A DNA stretch of 64,000 nucleotides from Cytophagaceae bacterium (GTDB lineage Bacteria > Bacteroidota > Bacteroidia > Cytophagales > Flexibacteraceae). The position numbers and the translations under genes were made by a program. How positions within the stretch are numbered: the stretch's first letter is position 1; each line of letters starts with the position of its first letter. Under the pieces are notes generated by a model. It made no database searches. It was given only the letters and a program-made list of their open reading frames with translations, and was not told where the DNA came from. The stretch covers positions 186,001 to 250,000 of the forward strand of contig JAIXYP010000009.1 in NCBI GenBank assembly GCA_027490155.1, read 5' to 3'. Shown here one piece after another: positions 10,741 through 19,160 of this stretch.

Positions 10741-10784
10741 GTTACTGGCAATGCTGATATGAGCGACCTTAATCAGATTTATGG

Positions 10785-11861
10785 CTAGTTGTTTTCGACC
10801 GTGATGGTGAATTTGAAGGTCCTAGATTGGCCCTTCCGGAGTTGAAAATCAAGGCGTTTGGCACCATTGCTAAATACTGCCTCACCAAGCGGATTGGCAG
10901 AAAACAAGCCGTATCCACGAGCATGCCAATAGGTAGGTGACCCCGGATTTTTGGCATCATCACTGATAGTGACAGCCGTTGATTTGCCCTTGATTTGACC
11001 AGCCATCTTTACCCAGTTGGCCCGTGTACCCCAGACGCTATCACCTTTGACACCTGCACTACTTATATACCGACCTGTGACACCCTCGTTGTTTAGGACT
11101 GGGACAGAAGTAGCTACACCTTGCGCATCGGTATAGACCTCTGGCTTTAGTGATGGTTGCTCAAGCTCACGGCATAGCCGAAGCGCAAACATGCCTTCCT
11201 TGTTGTCACGGAAAAGTACTGGTCCATTGACAGCTGTCAGGACAGAGCTGCGGGTGATGGTATATTTTGAGGCAGTTACCTTGGTGAACACAAATGTTGC
11301 ACGTTCGATCAGCATTGGTTTGCCATACTTGTCTAGCCAATCAGCATCGATGACCAAAGTACCTTTCGCAGCACCACCTGTGCAGGACTCTACTTTACGG
11401 TGGACAATCTTGCCAAATGGCCCTTTGTGTTCTGGGCCAATGTGATTGCTATTGTTCCAGAAGTCATGCCCATTAACGTCGCCATGGTTGAACCAGTGAC
11501 CCACATGATGCGGATGATCAATACGCTCACCTGACCTTGGGGCCATTGGCCAGCCTCTTGTGATAGGCTCACCTGCTGGCGAATAGATTGGCCACAAAAC
11601 TGGTTTATAGACAGAGTCCACCCAACGATAGCTCGTGAAAGCTTTGCCGTCGATAGTGACATCTACTCTATTGGCATTTGCTACATTTAACACCTTAACG
11701 CCTGATTTTGCTTTAGGCTTGGTATCTAAGCTCTTGACTTTTCCAGATTTGTGTATATCAGCTCCTTTATCCAGAACCAGGCTGGAGGTAGCTAAGGCTT
11801 GCAGCCCGACTGACAAGCACGCCACTAGCGCACCAGTTTTAATGATGGTTTTGATCTGCAT
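10785..11861 (-). CDS. DUF6807 (PmoA-like) family protein, secreted
   Basis: 358 aa with an N-terminal signal peptide (hydrophobic residues about 8-24, ending ALATSS). The body matches the family annotated PmoA/DUF6807, with its conserved histidine-rich segment RIDHPHHVGHWFNHGDVNGHDFW (given here as a description of residues about 92-115; key residues are the three His around HPHHVGH). Despite the name there is no evidence for methane monooxygenase activity. Its start codon overlaps the stop of the upstream oxidoreductase gene by one base (TAATG at 11859-11863 on the minus strand), so the two are probably translationally coupled. Members of this family often sit with Gfo/Idh/MocA and DUF1080 genes, as here, suggesting a role in periplasmic sugar-derivative breakdown (inference). 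Confidence 0.82.
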   Translation of the reverse strand: MQIKTIIKTGALVACLSVGLQALATSSLVLDKGADIHKSGKVKSLDTKPKAKSGVKVLNVANANRVDVTIDGKAFTSYRWVDSVYKPVLWPIYSPAGEPITRGWPMAPRSGERIDHPHHVGHWFNHGDVNGHDFWNNSNHIGPEHKGPFGKIVHRKVESCTGGAAKGTLVIDADWLDKYGKPMLIERATFVFTKVTASKYTITRSSVLTAVNGPVLFRDNKEGMFALRLCRELEQPSLKPEVYTDAQGVATSVPVLNNEGVTGRYISSAGVKGDSVWGTRANWVKMAGQIKGKSTAVTISDDAKNPGSPTYWHARGYGLFSANPLGEAVFSNGAKRLDFQLRKGQSRTFKFTITVENN

Positions 11862-13258
11862 TATCCGACGACGACCTCCTGACGTTTACTATCAAAGGTG
11901 ATCTTTTTGCCGGTCTCGAGCGCCTTGATTACCATACAAAGAGCCACAGAGTGCTGATAACCTGCTTTAACGTTGGCATTTGGTTGTTTACGGCTTCTGA
12001 TACACTCCATCCAGTTACGGACGTGGGCACTTGTGCTTGGGTCTGCACCTGTGTTGGCAGAGGCGACTACTTTGGTTGCTTCGGCCAATGATTTTTCAGG
12101 CAAAAGAAATGGCTTGAGGCCCATCGCTTTGGCATGTCCTTCATTAAGACCACCATTGTCATTGATGGTATTGGTCTCGAGGTTGAGCATACCGCCTTTG
12201 CTGTAATAATACTCCTTGATGCCACCAGCACTATTGCCCATTCGGCTGCTATAGATCACTTGAAACCCAGACTTCAGGTCCGGGGTGCCATAGTCAAAGA
12301 CAGCAGTCATGGTGTCAAAGTTGCGACGGCCATCGTTCCAAGAATAGATACCACCGTTGGCTACGACCGAACGAGGTGCTTCAAGGCCTGTAAACCAGTG
12401 GACCGTATCGATTTGGTGCACCATCCATTGGTCAGGGATGCCAGAGCTATATGGCCAGAACAAACGATACTCCAGGTATTTACGTGGGTCAAATGCCTCA
12501 TAAGGTCGGTTGAGCAAATAGCGTTTCCAGTCGAGGTCGGCCTCTTTGCATTTGGCCACCAAGTCAGGCCTGCGCCAACGCCCTGGTTGGTTAACGTTCC
12601 AAGTCAGCTCGATCATGTTGATGTCGCCAAACTCACCCGTCTTAAGGTATTCGTTTGCCTGGATGTAGTTAGAGGTACTGCGACGTTGCGTACCGATCTG
12701 GACGATGCGGCTACTTTCATTGACCGCTTTCAAGATCGCTTTGGCATCCTCCATGGTGTTCGCCATTGGCTTTTCGACGTAGGCATCGCGACCTGCCTTA
12801 ACGGCTTCTATGCCGTGCAGAGCATGCTGAAAGTCCGCAGTAGCGATAATGACAGCATCTACTTTGGTTTTGTCGTATAACTCCTCGTTGTTGCGAGCTA
12901 CATAGATCGAGTTGCCAGTTTTTTCCTTAAGCCAAGCGGCACCTTCTTCCCTTCGCAGGCTCCAGATATCGGACATGGCAACAATCTCCATGTTTAGCTC
13001 CTTGTTGTGCTGCATAAAACACGGGATCAATGAACCCTTGCTACGGTCTGCAAAGCCAACAATTCCGACTTGAACTCTGTCGTTAGCCCCAATGATCCTT
13101 GCATAGGATTTGGCACTCATACCCACTGCGAGTCCAGCCCCAGCCATTGCTACCTGTTTAATAAACTGGCGGCGACCATCTTCTGGTGTATGCTTCAAGG
13201 CCTCTGACAACGTTGTCGATGTGTCAATTTGCCCAAGGGGCAGCTGTTGAGATTCCAT
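11861..13258 (-). CDS. Gfo/Idh/MocA family oxidoreductase with Tat-type signal
   Basis: NAD(P)-dependent sugar or polyol oxidoreductase family, 465 aa. The N-terminus carries a twin-arginine motif (RRQFIKQ, 29-35) followed by a hydrophobic stretch AMAGAGLAVG, so it is probably exported folded to the periplasm. The Rossmann region is VQVGIVGFADRSKG, slightly unusual, and the conserved EKP (162-164, in YVEKPMANT) is present. Export with a bound nucleotide is known for related enzymes such as glucose-fructose oxidoreductase. It lies between a DUF1080 gene and a DUF6807 gene, all minus strand and closely spaced. Likely oxidises a glycoside or sugar acid; substrate unknown. Confidence 0.88.
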   Translation of the reverse strand: MESQQLPLGQIDTSTTLSEALKHTPEDGRRQFIKQVAMAGAGLAVGMSAKSYARIIGANDRVQVGIVGFADRSKGSLIPCFMQHNKELNMEIVAMSDIWSLRREEGAAWLKEKTGNSIYVARNNEELYDKTKVDAVIIATADFQHALHGIEAVKAGRDAYVEKPMANTMEDAKAILKAVNESSRIVQIGTQRRSTSNYIQANEYLKTGEFGDINMIELTWNVNQPGRWRRPDLVAKCKEADLDWKRYLLNRPYEAFDPRKYLEYRLFWPYSSGIPDQWMVHQIDTVHWFTGLEAPRSVVANGGIYSWNDGRRNFDTMTAVFDYGTPDLKSGFQVIYSSRMGNSAGGIKEYYYSKGGMLNLETNTINDNGGLNEGHAKAMGLKPFLLPEKSLAEATKVVASANTGADPSTSAHVRNWMECIRSRKQPNANVKAGYQHSVALCMVIKALETGKKITFDSKRQEVVVG

Positions 13259-13343
13259 TCTTTTTCTAAAACGTTGGTGATAGGTACGTGCGTATTTGGG
13301 TTGGCACTATTTGATGGTTGATTTCTTATACTGATAGAGGGTG

Positions 13344-14186
13344 CTAGTTGATCTCTTTGATCTTGATGTTGCGGAACTTAACCAAATCACCATGATCTTG
13401 CAAAAGGATATGCCCCACAGGGCTTTCGCCAAAATCTGTGATGTCCTTGTATTTGGAGCCTGCCACCAATACCTTCCAGGCCTCGTTGTTGCGGGTGTAA
13501 GCCACCACTTTACTGCCATTAAGCCAGTGTTCGACCTCGTTTCCTTTGACGACCAACCGAGCATGGTTCCACTGGCCAGGAGGATTAGGGGATTTATTCG
13601 AAGCCGTGATCAAGTCATAGAGACTACCGATTGTGCGGTTGCCGTCTTTACCTTTTTTAGCGTCTGGGTGGCGCTCGTCATCCAATATCTGGAACTCACA
13701 GCCGATGGCAGAGCCCTTTGGGCGTGGTTGGCGCTCCAACACAAAATATTTGATCCCACTATTCCCACCCTCGCTGACGTTGAAGTCCAGCTCAAGTTCA
13801 AAGTTGCGGTACTGCTTTTCGGTGATGATGTCGCCCCCACTGTTACTTTCGCCACCTTTGCTAGCTTTATGGATCAGGCATCCTTCCTGCACTACCCATC
13901 CACTATCTGGGAAGGCTGTCTTGTAGACACCACGCCATCCTTTGGAGGTACTACCGTCAAACAAGGATACCCATCCTGCCTTGCGCTCCGCCTTGGTGAG
14001 TTTGTTAGGCGCTTGAACAACTTGGGGTTTTGCCTCCTTTTGTTGCCCCTTTTGGGCAAAGGCTGGCATGCCTAATGTGCTGAGTAACGCTAATGAAGCG
14101 AGGAGCATTCCTGCCCATTGAGCTGATGCTTGAGATGCTGTTTTTTTCTTGAGGATGCGAGTGGCAAGTCCTGTCGTCATGATCAA
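13344..14186 (-). CDS. DUF1080 family protein (3-keto-disaccharide hydrolase type), secreted
   Basis: 280 aa. A basic start and a hydrophobic segment (about 24-44, ending MPAFAQ) form a signal peptide. The rest is a concanavalin/LamG-like beta-sandwich of the DUF1080 family; its usual opening motif appears as GWVSLFDGSTSKGWRG, followed by GGDIITEKQYRNFELELDF and SGIKYFV. The family is linked to cleavage of 3-keto-glycosides. It is the first gene of a three-gene minus-strand group; the gap to the oxidoreductase gene is 85 bp. Together they fit a pathway in which a glycoside is oxidised at C3 and then cleaved (inference from family knowledge). Confidence 0.87.
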   Translation of the reverse strand: MIMTTGLATRILKKKTASQASAQWAGMLLASLALLSTLGMPAFAQKGQQKEAKPQVVQAPNKLTKAERKAGWVSLFDGSTSKGWRGVYKTAFPDSGWVVQEGCLIHKASKGGESNSGGDIITEKQYRNFELELDFNVSEGGNSGIKYFVLERQPRPKGSAIGCEFQILDDERHPDAKKGKDGNRTIGSLYDLITASNKSPNPPGQWNHARLVVKGNEVEHWLNGSKVVAYTRNNEAWKVLVAGSKYKDITDFGESPVGHILLQDHGDLVKFRNIKIKEIN

Positions 14187-14406
14187 AATTGTGTGTTTAT
14201 TTTCTAAAGCTGTGGCAACTTAGTGATATTGGGCGGAAGGGCAAAATCCATAGCACCAGAGGCCAAACAAACTAGATCAATCAATAAAAAGGCGGCTAGA
14301 TACTGACCTAAATCCACAACCAATTAGGCCAAAATGTTAACCTGATCACTCAAGGCCTACAATAGAGCCCAACCACAATACCCTCAAAACCCATTACTTT
14401 GCACCC

Positions 14407-15075
14407 ATGCAATACTTGATCATTGGCCTTGGCAACATAGGCCCGGAGTACGAACGCACACGGCATAACATCGGCTTCATGGTGCTAGATAGGCTTGTGG
14501 CCAAACAAGGTAGTGAGCAGTTCAAGCTTGACAAGCAGGCCTTCTTTGCCCGCACCATGCATAAGGGCCGCATCCTGAACCTGATCAAGCCTACTACTTA
14601 TATGAACCTTAGTGGAAAGGCCGTTCGCTTCTGGATGCAGCACCTAAAGATCCCGAAAGAAAACATATTGGTAATCACCGACGACCTCGCAATACCATAC
14701 GGCGTCCTACGCCTCAAGGGAAAAGGCAGCGGCGGCGGGCACAATGGCCTAGGTAATATTCAGGAGGTGCTAAACTCGACCGAATATCCAAGGCTCAGGT
14801 TTGGCATCGGTGATAAGTTTGCGCAAGGCAAACAGATCGACTATGTATTGGGCAATTTCAGTATCGAGGAGCAACAAGACCTAGAACTCAATATTGAGCG
14901 GTCAGTGGATGCCGTTTTTCAGTTCTGTAGTATCGGCCTCGAGCGGGCTATGAACGTCGTGAACACCAAAGAACAAAAGGAACCGAAGCCATCTAAAGAG
15001 CCAAAGGTACCAAAATCACCAAAAGATGCCCAAAACGAGGCAATATCTGGCCAATCGGGCGAACCGCAGGCCTAA
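14407..15075 (+). CDS. pth: Peptidyl-tRNA hydrolase with charged C-terminal tail
   Basis: Releases tRNA from prematurely dropped peptidyl-tRNA in the cytoplasm. 222 aa, against about 190 for a typical Pth. Active-site residues sit at standard positions: N10 and H20 (IGLGNIGPEYERTRHNIGF), N67 in KPTTYMNLSG, and D93 in TDDL. Residues about 190-222 form a Lys/Pro/Glu-rich tail (KPSKEPKVPKSPK) outside the conserved fold, likely disordered. The sequence TTACTTTGC just before the ATG resembles a Bacteroidota -7 promoter element but is one base short of consensus. The gene separates the MFS permease from the rest of the sugar cluster. Confidence 0.95.
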   Translation: MQYLIIGLGNIGPEYERTRHNIGFMVLDRLVAKQGSEQFKLDKQAFFARTMHKGRILNLIKPTTYMNLSGKAVRFWMQHLKIPKENILVITDDLAIPYGVLRLKGKGSGGGHNGLGNIQEVLNSTEYPRLRFGIGDKFAQGKQIDYVLGNFSIEEQQDLELNIERSVDAVFQFCSIGLERAMNVVNTKEQKEPKPSKEPKVPKSPKDAQNEAISGQSGEPQA

Positions 15076-15097
15076 ATTACTCAACTCATCAGGCATA

Positions 15098-15132
15098 CAA
15101 AAGCCCATCTTCATAGATGGGCTTTTGTGTTT
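15098..15132. terminator. Terminator between pth and MFS gene (bidirectional)
   Basis: A perfect 13-bp stem (15098-15110 with 15115-15127) has a 4-nt TCAT loop and an A/T-rich tract on both sides. It is suited to terminate both convergent genes. Confidence 0.88.
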
Positions 15133-15152
15133 TTAGGACCAAGACTTTCTAC

Positions 15153-16403
15153 CTAGTGACTAGCCCCCGCACCAATTGACTTGCGGCTAAAGTACAGGAT
15201 GGCAAAGATGACACCTAGTACTACTGGCAACAAGGCAACCTCAGTAAGGGTGGTTTGGCCAGCAATAAGGCCAGCTTGGTCGGCAAGGTCGGCCATGTTG
15301 ACATCAGCTCCTTTTTCAAGGGTCGAAAGTGCCTTCTCCTTGTTAGCTGCATATAGACTCCCCATAAATGGTAGGACGATTGACACAGACAACATCCCTG
15401 CCCCTCCCATGATACTCATACCTAGCGCACCAGACTGTGGGATATACTCGCTCACAAAGCCAATCATGGTTGGCCAGAAGTAACATACACCAACAGCAAA
15501 TACGGCAGCACCTGGCCATACGTACCCAGAACCAAGTAGCACCAAACCAATTGCTGAAAAAATAGCGGAAAACAACAGCATACCCGTCGGCGCTAGGCTA
15601 TGGACCATCGTGCCGGCAAAGCCTCGACCAAGGGCCATGATGCCACTGATGAACACTAGGACTAAAATCGGATTCGAGACCTGTTGTTCTAGCAAAACAT
15701 TGATCCACTGGCCAGTCCCCAGCTCAGTCGCAGAGGTCAACAACATACAGAATACCATCACCAGAAATAAGGGGCTAAGGCAAGACTTCAGCATTGACCC
15801 CTCGGACACACCAGATGTAACCCGTTCCGTTTTGATAAAGGTTTGACCCAAGAAAAGAGCACCATAAATCAGGGTCGGCAACAGGATAGCGGCCATTTGC
15901 CACTCCCAGCTCAATGTCAACTCCTTCTCAATCAGATAGCCTGTTAACCCACCTATAACGATACCGCCTGGGAACCAGAGGTGAAATCTATTAAGCATCG
16001 TCGTTTTGTTGTCTGGGAACATACTTGCCACCATCGGGTTGCAAGCGGCCTCGACCATTCCGTTAGCGATACCAACAAACAACGTACTGATGAACAAGGA
16101 CCAAAAGCCCGTTGCTACCATTGTCAACCCAATGCCAATCAAGTGACCAGAAAAGGCCAACCAGATCAGTAATTTCATCCCGAGTCGATCAACCAAGAAG
16201 CCACCAAAAATCATTGCCAACGTAAAGCCCCAAAAGGCAGTCCCTGCACATAGGCCTACCTCAAAGTTATCGAGCTTAAAATCCTCGCCCAACTTGTTAA
16301 GGATATTGGCCCGGATTGCAAAGGTCATTGCGGTCGTAATCAACGCCACACAACTTGCGACAAACAAGCGGTTCCGGTTGATCGATGGTGATGCAGTTGT
16401 CAT
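15153..16403 (-). CDS. MFS sugar permease
   Basis: Inner-membrane major facilitator superfamily transporter, 416 aa with about twelve hydrophobic segments. The MFS loop motif between TM2 and TM3 appears as GGFLVDRLGMKLL. N-terminal TM helices (ALITTAMTFAIRANIL, GLCAGTAFWGFTLAM) and MVEAACNPMVASMFP resemble Bacteroidota sugar permeases found with Gfo/Idh/MocA genes. It is on the same strand as the DUF1080/oxidoreductase/DUF6807 group but separated by pth on the other strand, so it has its own promoter (TTG-N20-TAAGTTTG at 16488-16518). Substrate not determinable; a glycoside or its oxidised product is a reasonable guess. Confidence 0.88.
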   Translation of the reverse strand: MTTASPSINRNRLFVASCVALITTAMTFAIRANILNKLGEDFKLDNFEVGLCAGTAFWGFTLAMIFGGFLVDRLGMKLLIWLAFSGHLIGIGLTMVATGFWSLFISTLFVGIANGMVEAACNPMVASMFPDNKTTMLNRFHLWFPGGIVIGGLTGYLIEKELTLSWEWQMAAILLPTLIYGALFLGQTFIKTERVTSGVSEGSMLKSCLSPLFLVMVFCMLLTSATELGTGQWINVLLEQQVSNPILVLVFISGIMALGRGFAGTMVHSLAPTGMLLFSAIFSAIGLVLLGSGYVWPGAAVFAVGVCYFWPTMIGFVSEYIPQSGALGMSIMGGAGMLSVSIVLPFMGSLYAANKEKALSTLEKGADVNMADLADQAGLIAGQTTLTEVALLPVVLGVIFAILYFSRKSIGAGASH

Positions 16404-16487
16404 CTAAAGTCTGGTAATGGTGATTTTGGAGGTAAGAAAACACTAGACACCTCATACCAGTTGACTGGCAAAGGCCCACAGTTTTGC

Positions 16488-16518
16488 CAAACTTATCAAT
16501 TCGGCATGGTTATGGCAA
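16488..16518 (-). promoter_or_regulatory. Predicted promoter of the MFS permease gene
   Basis: On the minus strand TTG (16518-16516), a 20-bp spacer and TAAGTTTG (16495-16488) match the Bacteroidota sigma-A consensus TTG / TAnnTTTG. The leader to the ATG at 16403 would be about 75-80 nt. Confidence 0.55.
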
Positions 16519-16625
16519 CTTTTGATGCCGAAACTATCCATTTCCTTTGTTTACTTGGCACTTGCCAAACGACAAGCTCACACTCAAGGTCCAAAACCAG
16601 CCGACATCCCAAAATTATAAAGCCT

Positions 16626-17075
16626 ATGCATCTCCTCGTCATCAACGGACCGAACCTCAATCTACTTGGTAAACGTGAACCCGAAATCTATGGCCACCGC
16701 ACTTGGGATGACCTTTGGGCCATGATTAGTCAAGATATCAGAGCCAGCATGCCTGGGGTGGAGCTATCATGGTTCCAGTCCAACCATGAGGGCCAGATAA
16801 TTGACAAACTGCATGAATTTGGCTTCAATGACAGTACGGGAATTGTGCTCAATGCTGGCGCCCTGACCCATACATCAATCGCCATAGGTGATGCAGTTGC
16901 TGGGATTAATGCTCCTGTGATCGAAGTCCACCTTACCAATGTCTTTGCCCGTGAGCCTTTCAGACACCACTCTTATATATCTGCCTATGCTAAGGCCGTC
17001 ATCGCAGGGATGGGCCTAGGTGGATACAAAGCAGCGCTATATCATCTTGCTTGGCTACTGAGCAACACTAAATAG
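16626..17075 (+). CDS. aroQ: 3-dehydroquinate dehydratase, type II
   Basis: Third step of the shikimate pathway, forming 3-dehydroshikimate in the cytoplasm. 149 aa from the ATG at 16626; the frame extends further upstream (to 16461) but that part has no homology to the family. Motifs of the type II enzyme are present: NGPNLNLLGKREPEIYG with catalytic Y22, NAGALTHTS, and IEVHLTNVFAREPFRHHS with catalytic H100. Length is typical. It is followed 91 bp later by the aminotransferase gene on the same strand. A near match to a promoter (TTG-N17-TTCCTTTG) lies upstream around 16530-16555. Confidence 0.95.
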   Translation: MHLLVINGPNLNLLGKREPEIYGHRTWDDLWAMISQDIRASMPGVELSWFQSNHEGQIIDKLHEFGFNDSTGIVLNAGALTHTSIAIGDAVAGINAPVIEVHLTNVFAREPFRHHSYISAYAKAVIAGMGLGGYKAALYHLAWLLSNTK

Positions 17076-17166
17076 GCAGCTTCCCGACTTGATTGGACCT
17101 TAGGTTTCAGTTTTGATAGGTTGATTTCTTTCGGGATATGGGCAGGGGCACTAGCTTTGCGATCGT

Positions 17167-18243
17167 ATGAGCAAACCACACACTACCTTTTTCCCTGGGC
17201 CGTCCCAACTCAATGCCAACTTAGGCCAATACCTACAGAATGCGGTGGAAAGTGGCATTTTATCTGCAAGCCACCGCAGCAAAGCCTTCGATGCCTTATC
17301 TGCCGAAACGGTCGCCTTGCTGCATGATCGGCTAGCCATACCTGCAGACTACCGCATCTATTACACCACCTCTGCCACCGAAAGCTGGGAAATCATCCCC
17401 CAATCCTTAACAGAAAGAGGTGGACTCCATATATATACTGGGTCTTTTGGGCAAAAGTGGTCTGAGTATGCCCAAAAGATACGCCCCGAAAGCACTGGTC
17501 TTCAGTATGCAGTTAATGACTCGATTGATTGGGCGAACCTGCCGTTAACCGATAGTCACGAGCTCATCTGCATCACCCAGAACGAAACCAGCAATGGCAC
17601 CCAAGTAAATGCTGAGACAATTAAACAGATTAGGAGCTTATATCCAGACCTGTTGTTAGCAGTGGATGTCACAAGCAGCATCAATGGCATCAGTTTGCCA
17701 TTTGCCGATGCAGACATTTGGTATGGATCAGTCCAGAAATGCTTCGGAATGCCTGCTGGCCTTGGTCTGCTGATTTGCTCACCCCTCGCATTGGCACGAG
17801 CTCAGTCAATTGGTGACCGCAAACACTATAATAGCCTATTGGTACTGGAGGACAACATGGCCAAATTCCAGACCACGTGCACACCCAATGTACTTGGCAT
17901 CTATTTGCTGAACCGGATTCTGACTACTAGTCCTAATGTCCTAGATCTGCAGGATACCATTATGAAAAGGGCTAACCAACTTTACCAACTGCTTGATGAT
18001 GCCACTGGAGGAATTTCTCCCTTAGTCACCAACTCTAGCAACCGTAGCACCACCGTACAAGCAATAAGCTGTGAACCTGAGCTGATGGTAAAGCTCAAGT
18101 CAGAGGCCTCTGAGGCTGGTTTCCTACTAGGCAATGGATATGGAAAATGGAAAGAAAGCACCTTTCGTGTCGCCAATTTCCCGGCTATAAGTGAGACTGC
18201 TTGGCAACAAATGATCGACTTCCTATCTGTTAGGATAGCCTAG
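17167..18243 (+). CDS. Phosphoserine aminotransferase-like PLP enzyme (class V)
   Basis: Fold-type I class V aminotransferase, 358 aa, close to SerC in length. N-terminal signature TFFPGPSQLNANL and SGILSASHRS corresponds to the NFxAGP...SxSHRS region of SerC. The PLP-binding pocket shows AVDVTSSING and the Schiff-base lysine in YGSVQKCFGMPAGLG. SerC converts 3-phosphohydroxypyruvate to phosphoserine and also acts in pyridoxine biosynthesis. The opening motif differs from classical SerC, so a related activity such as alanine-glyoxylate or serine-pyruvate transamination cannot be excluded. No serA is beside it. Confidence 0.8.
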   Translation: MSKPHTTFFPGPSQLNANLGQYLQNAVESGILSASHRSKAFDALSAETVALLHDRLAIPADYRIYYTTSATESWEIIPQSLTERGGLHIYTGSFGQKWSEYAQKIRPESTGLQYAVNDSIDWANLPLTDSHELICITQNETSNGTQVNAETIKQIRSLYPDLLLAVDVTSSINGISLPFADADIWYGSVQKCFGMPAGLGLLICSPLALARAQSIGDRKHYNSLLVLEDNMAKFQTTCTPNVLGIYLLNRILTTSPNVLDLQDTIMKRANQLYQLLDDATGGISPLVTNSSNRSTTVQAISCEPELMVKLKSEASEAGFLLGNGYGKWKESTFRVANFPAISETAWQQMIDFLSVRIA

Positions 18244-18280
18244 ATCATTCATCATTAGTACCCAATCCAGAAGGTTGAAC

Positions 18281-18802
18281 CTAAAGGTACTGACCGAGGT
18301 CCTGTAAATGGTCGAGGTCTTTCAGGACATAGTCTCGCAATCCTAATTTGACCATTCTAACGATGATGTCAGGATCAGTGGCACTACTAAGCATGATGAC
18401 CCTGCTATCAGGGCTTGCTATTTTAATTTGCTCATAGACCCAATCCCCATTCCTGTTTTGCCCATCCACATCAGAATCAAGGTAGAAGTCCAATAAAACC
18501 ACATCTGGATTACGCCACAGGTTCTGGATAGCTTCTGTACCGTTCAGGAACTGGTAGACCTTGATCTGGTCAGATTGCGGTACGGACTGTAAATCCTTTT
18601 TGGCCTTTAAGCTTTTTTGGGCAAAGTAATTTTTGAGGAACCCTTTGAGATAAAACTGAAACAGGTCGCTATCGTCAACAATGAAAATAGTGAGCGTCTT
18701 TGGGGACTCAACACCTGCTGCTAGGCCAAGACGAGCACCTTGGCTGGCACTTTGTATTGCTAAGGGTTGTTCGAACGTGACTGATATAGAAGGGGACATC
18801 AA
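18281..18802 (-). CDS. Single-domain response regulator (receiver only)
   Basis: 173 aa, with a receiver domain from about residue 36 to the end and a 35-residue N-terminal extension; the start could also be the second Met, one codon later. Phosphorylation-site residues are all present: acidic pair D43/D44 (IVDDSD), phosphoacceptor D105 (VVLLDFYLD), S139/S140 (MLSSATD) and K161 (YVLKD). There is no DNA-binding or enzymatic output domain. The insert SDVDGQNRNGD after the phospho-Asp is typical of this receiver type in Bacteroidota. No histidine kinase gene is in the window. It is convergent with the aminotransferase gene. Confidence 0.88.
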   Translation of the reverse strand: MMSPSISVTFEQPLAIQSASQGARLGLAAGVESPKTLTIFIVDDSDLFQFYLKGFLKNYFAQKSLKAKKDLQSVPQSDQIKVYQFLNGTEAIQNLWRNPDVVLLDFYLDSDVDGQNRNGDWVYEQIKIASPDSRVIMLSSATDPDIIVRMVKLGLRDYVLKDLDHLQDLGQYL

Positions 18803-19160
18803 AAAAAAGAAAAATCAGCTATACAGACCTTTTGATGGTCAAATATGGACAATCATAAGGTAAAATAAAAGCCAAAGCTGACCAAGAACCCAAAAGGAAG
18901 GCTAGAAATCGCATTTTCAGGAACAAACGAGTTGGATCTGTTTCAAGATGCGAAACTTTAGGTATCAGTCAAAAAGCTGGAACCACCTGTGCGGATCACA
19001 AGCCGAGTAGACAAATGCTTGACAAGGGTATATTTTTGTTGTAATTTGCCCTTTAGTTGGCACTAAAAAAGTCAACTGTAGCAATTTCTAAACCCCAAAT
19101 ATCGAGCAGCTTAGGCAGAAAACGCCAGCCGTGATCCCTCCCCCCCCTACTACCTAACTT
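18803..19160. other. Intergenic region, receiver gene / beta-helix gene (358 bp)
   Basis: A long gap between divergent genes, with no credible reading frame. It holds a sigma70-like promoter (19019-19047) pointing to the beta-helix gene and an eight-C tract (19140-19147) just before that gene's ATG. No hairpin or RNA gene recognised. Confidence 0.5.
19019..19047 (+). promoter_or_regulatory. Possible promoter of the beta-helix gene
   Basis: TTGACA (19019-19024), a 17-bp spacer and TAATTT (19042-19047, followed by G). This fits a general sigma70 layout and is close to the Bacteroidota form (TAnnTTTG, one base shorter here). The 5' leader would be roughly 110 nt. Confidence 0.35.

Noticed and set aside
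12134-12880. 248-codon plus-strand frame within the Gfo/Idh/MocA gene
   Set aside because: Antisense shadow; the minus-strand protein shows Tat signal and EKP motif.
13341-14075. 244-codon plus-strand frame opposite DUF1080
   Set aside because: Antisense shadow; DUF1080 motifs are clear on the minus strand.
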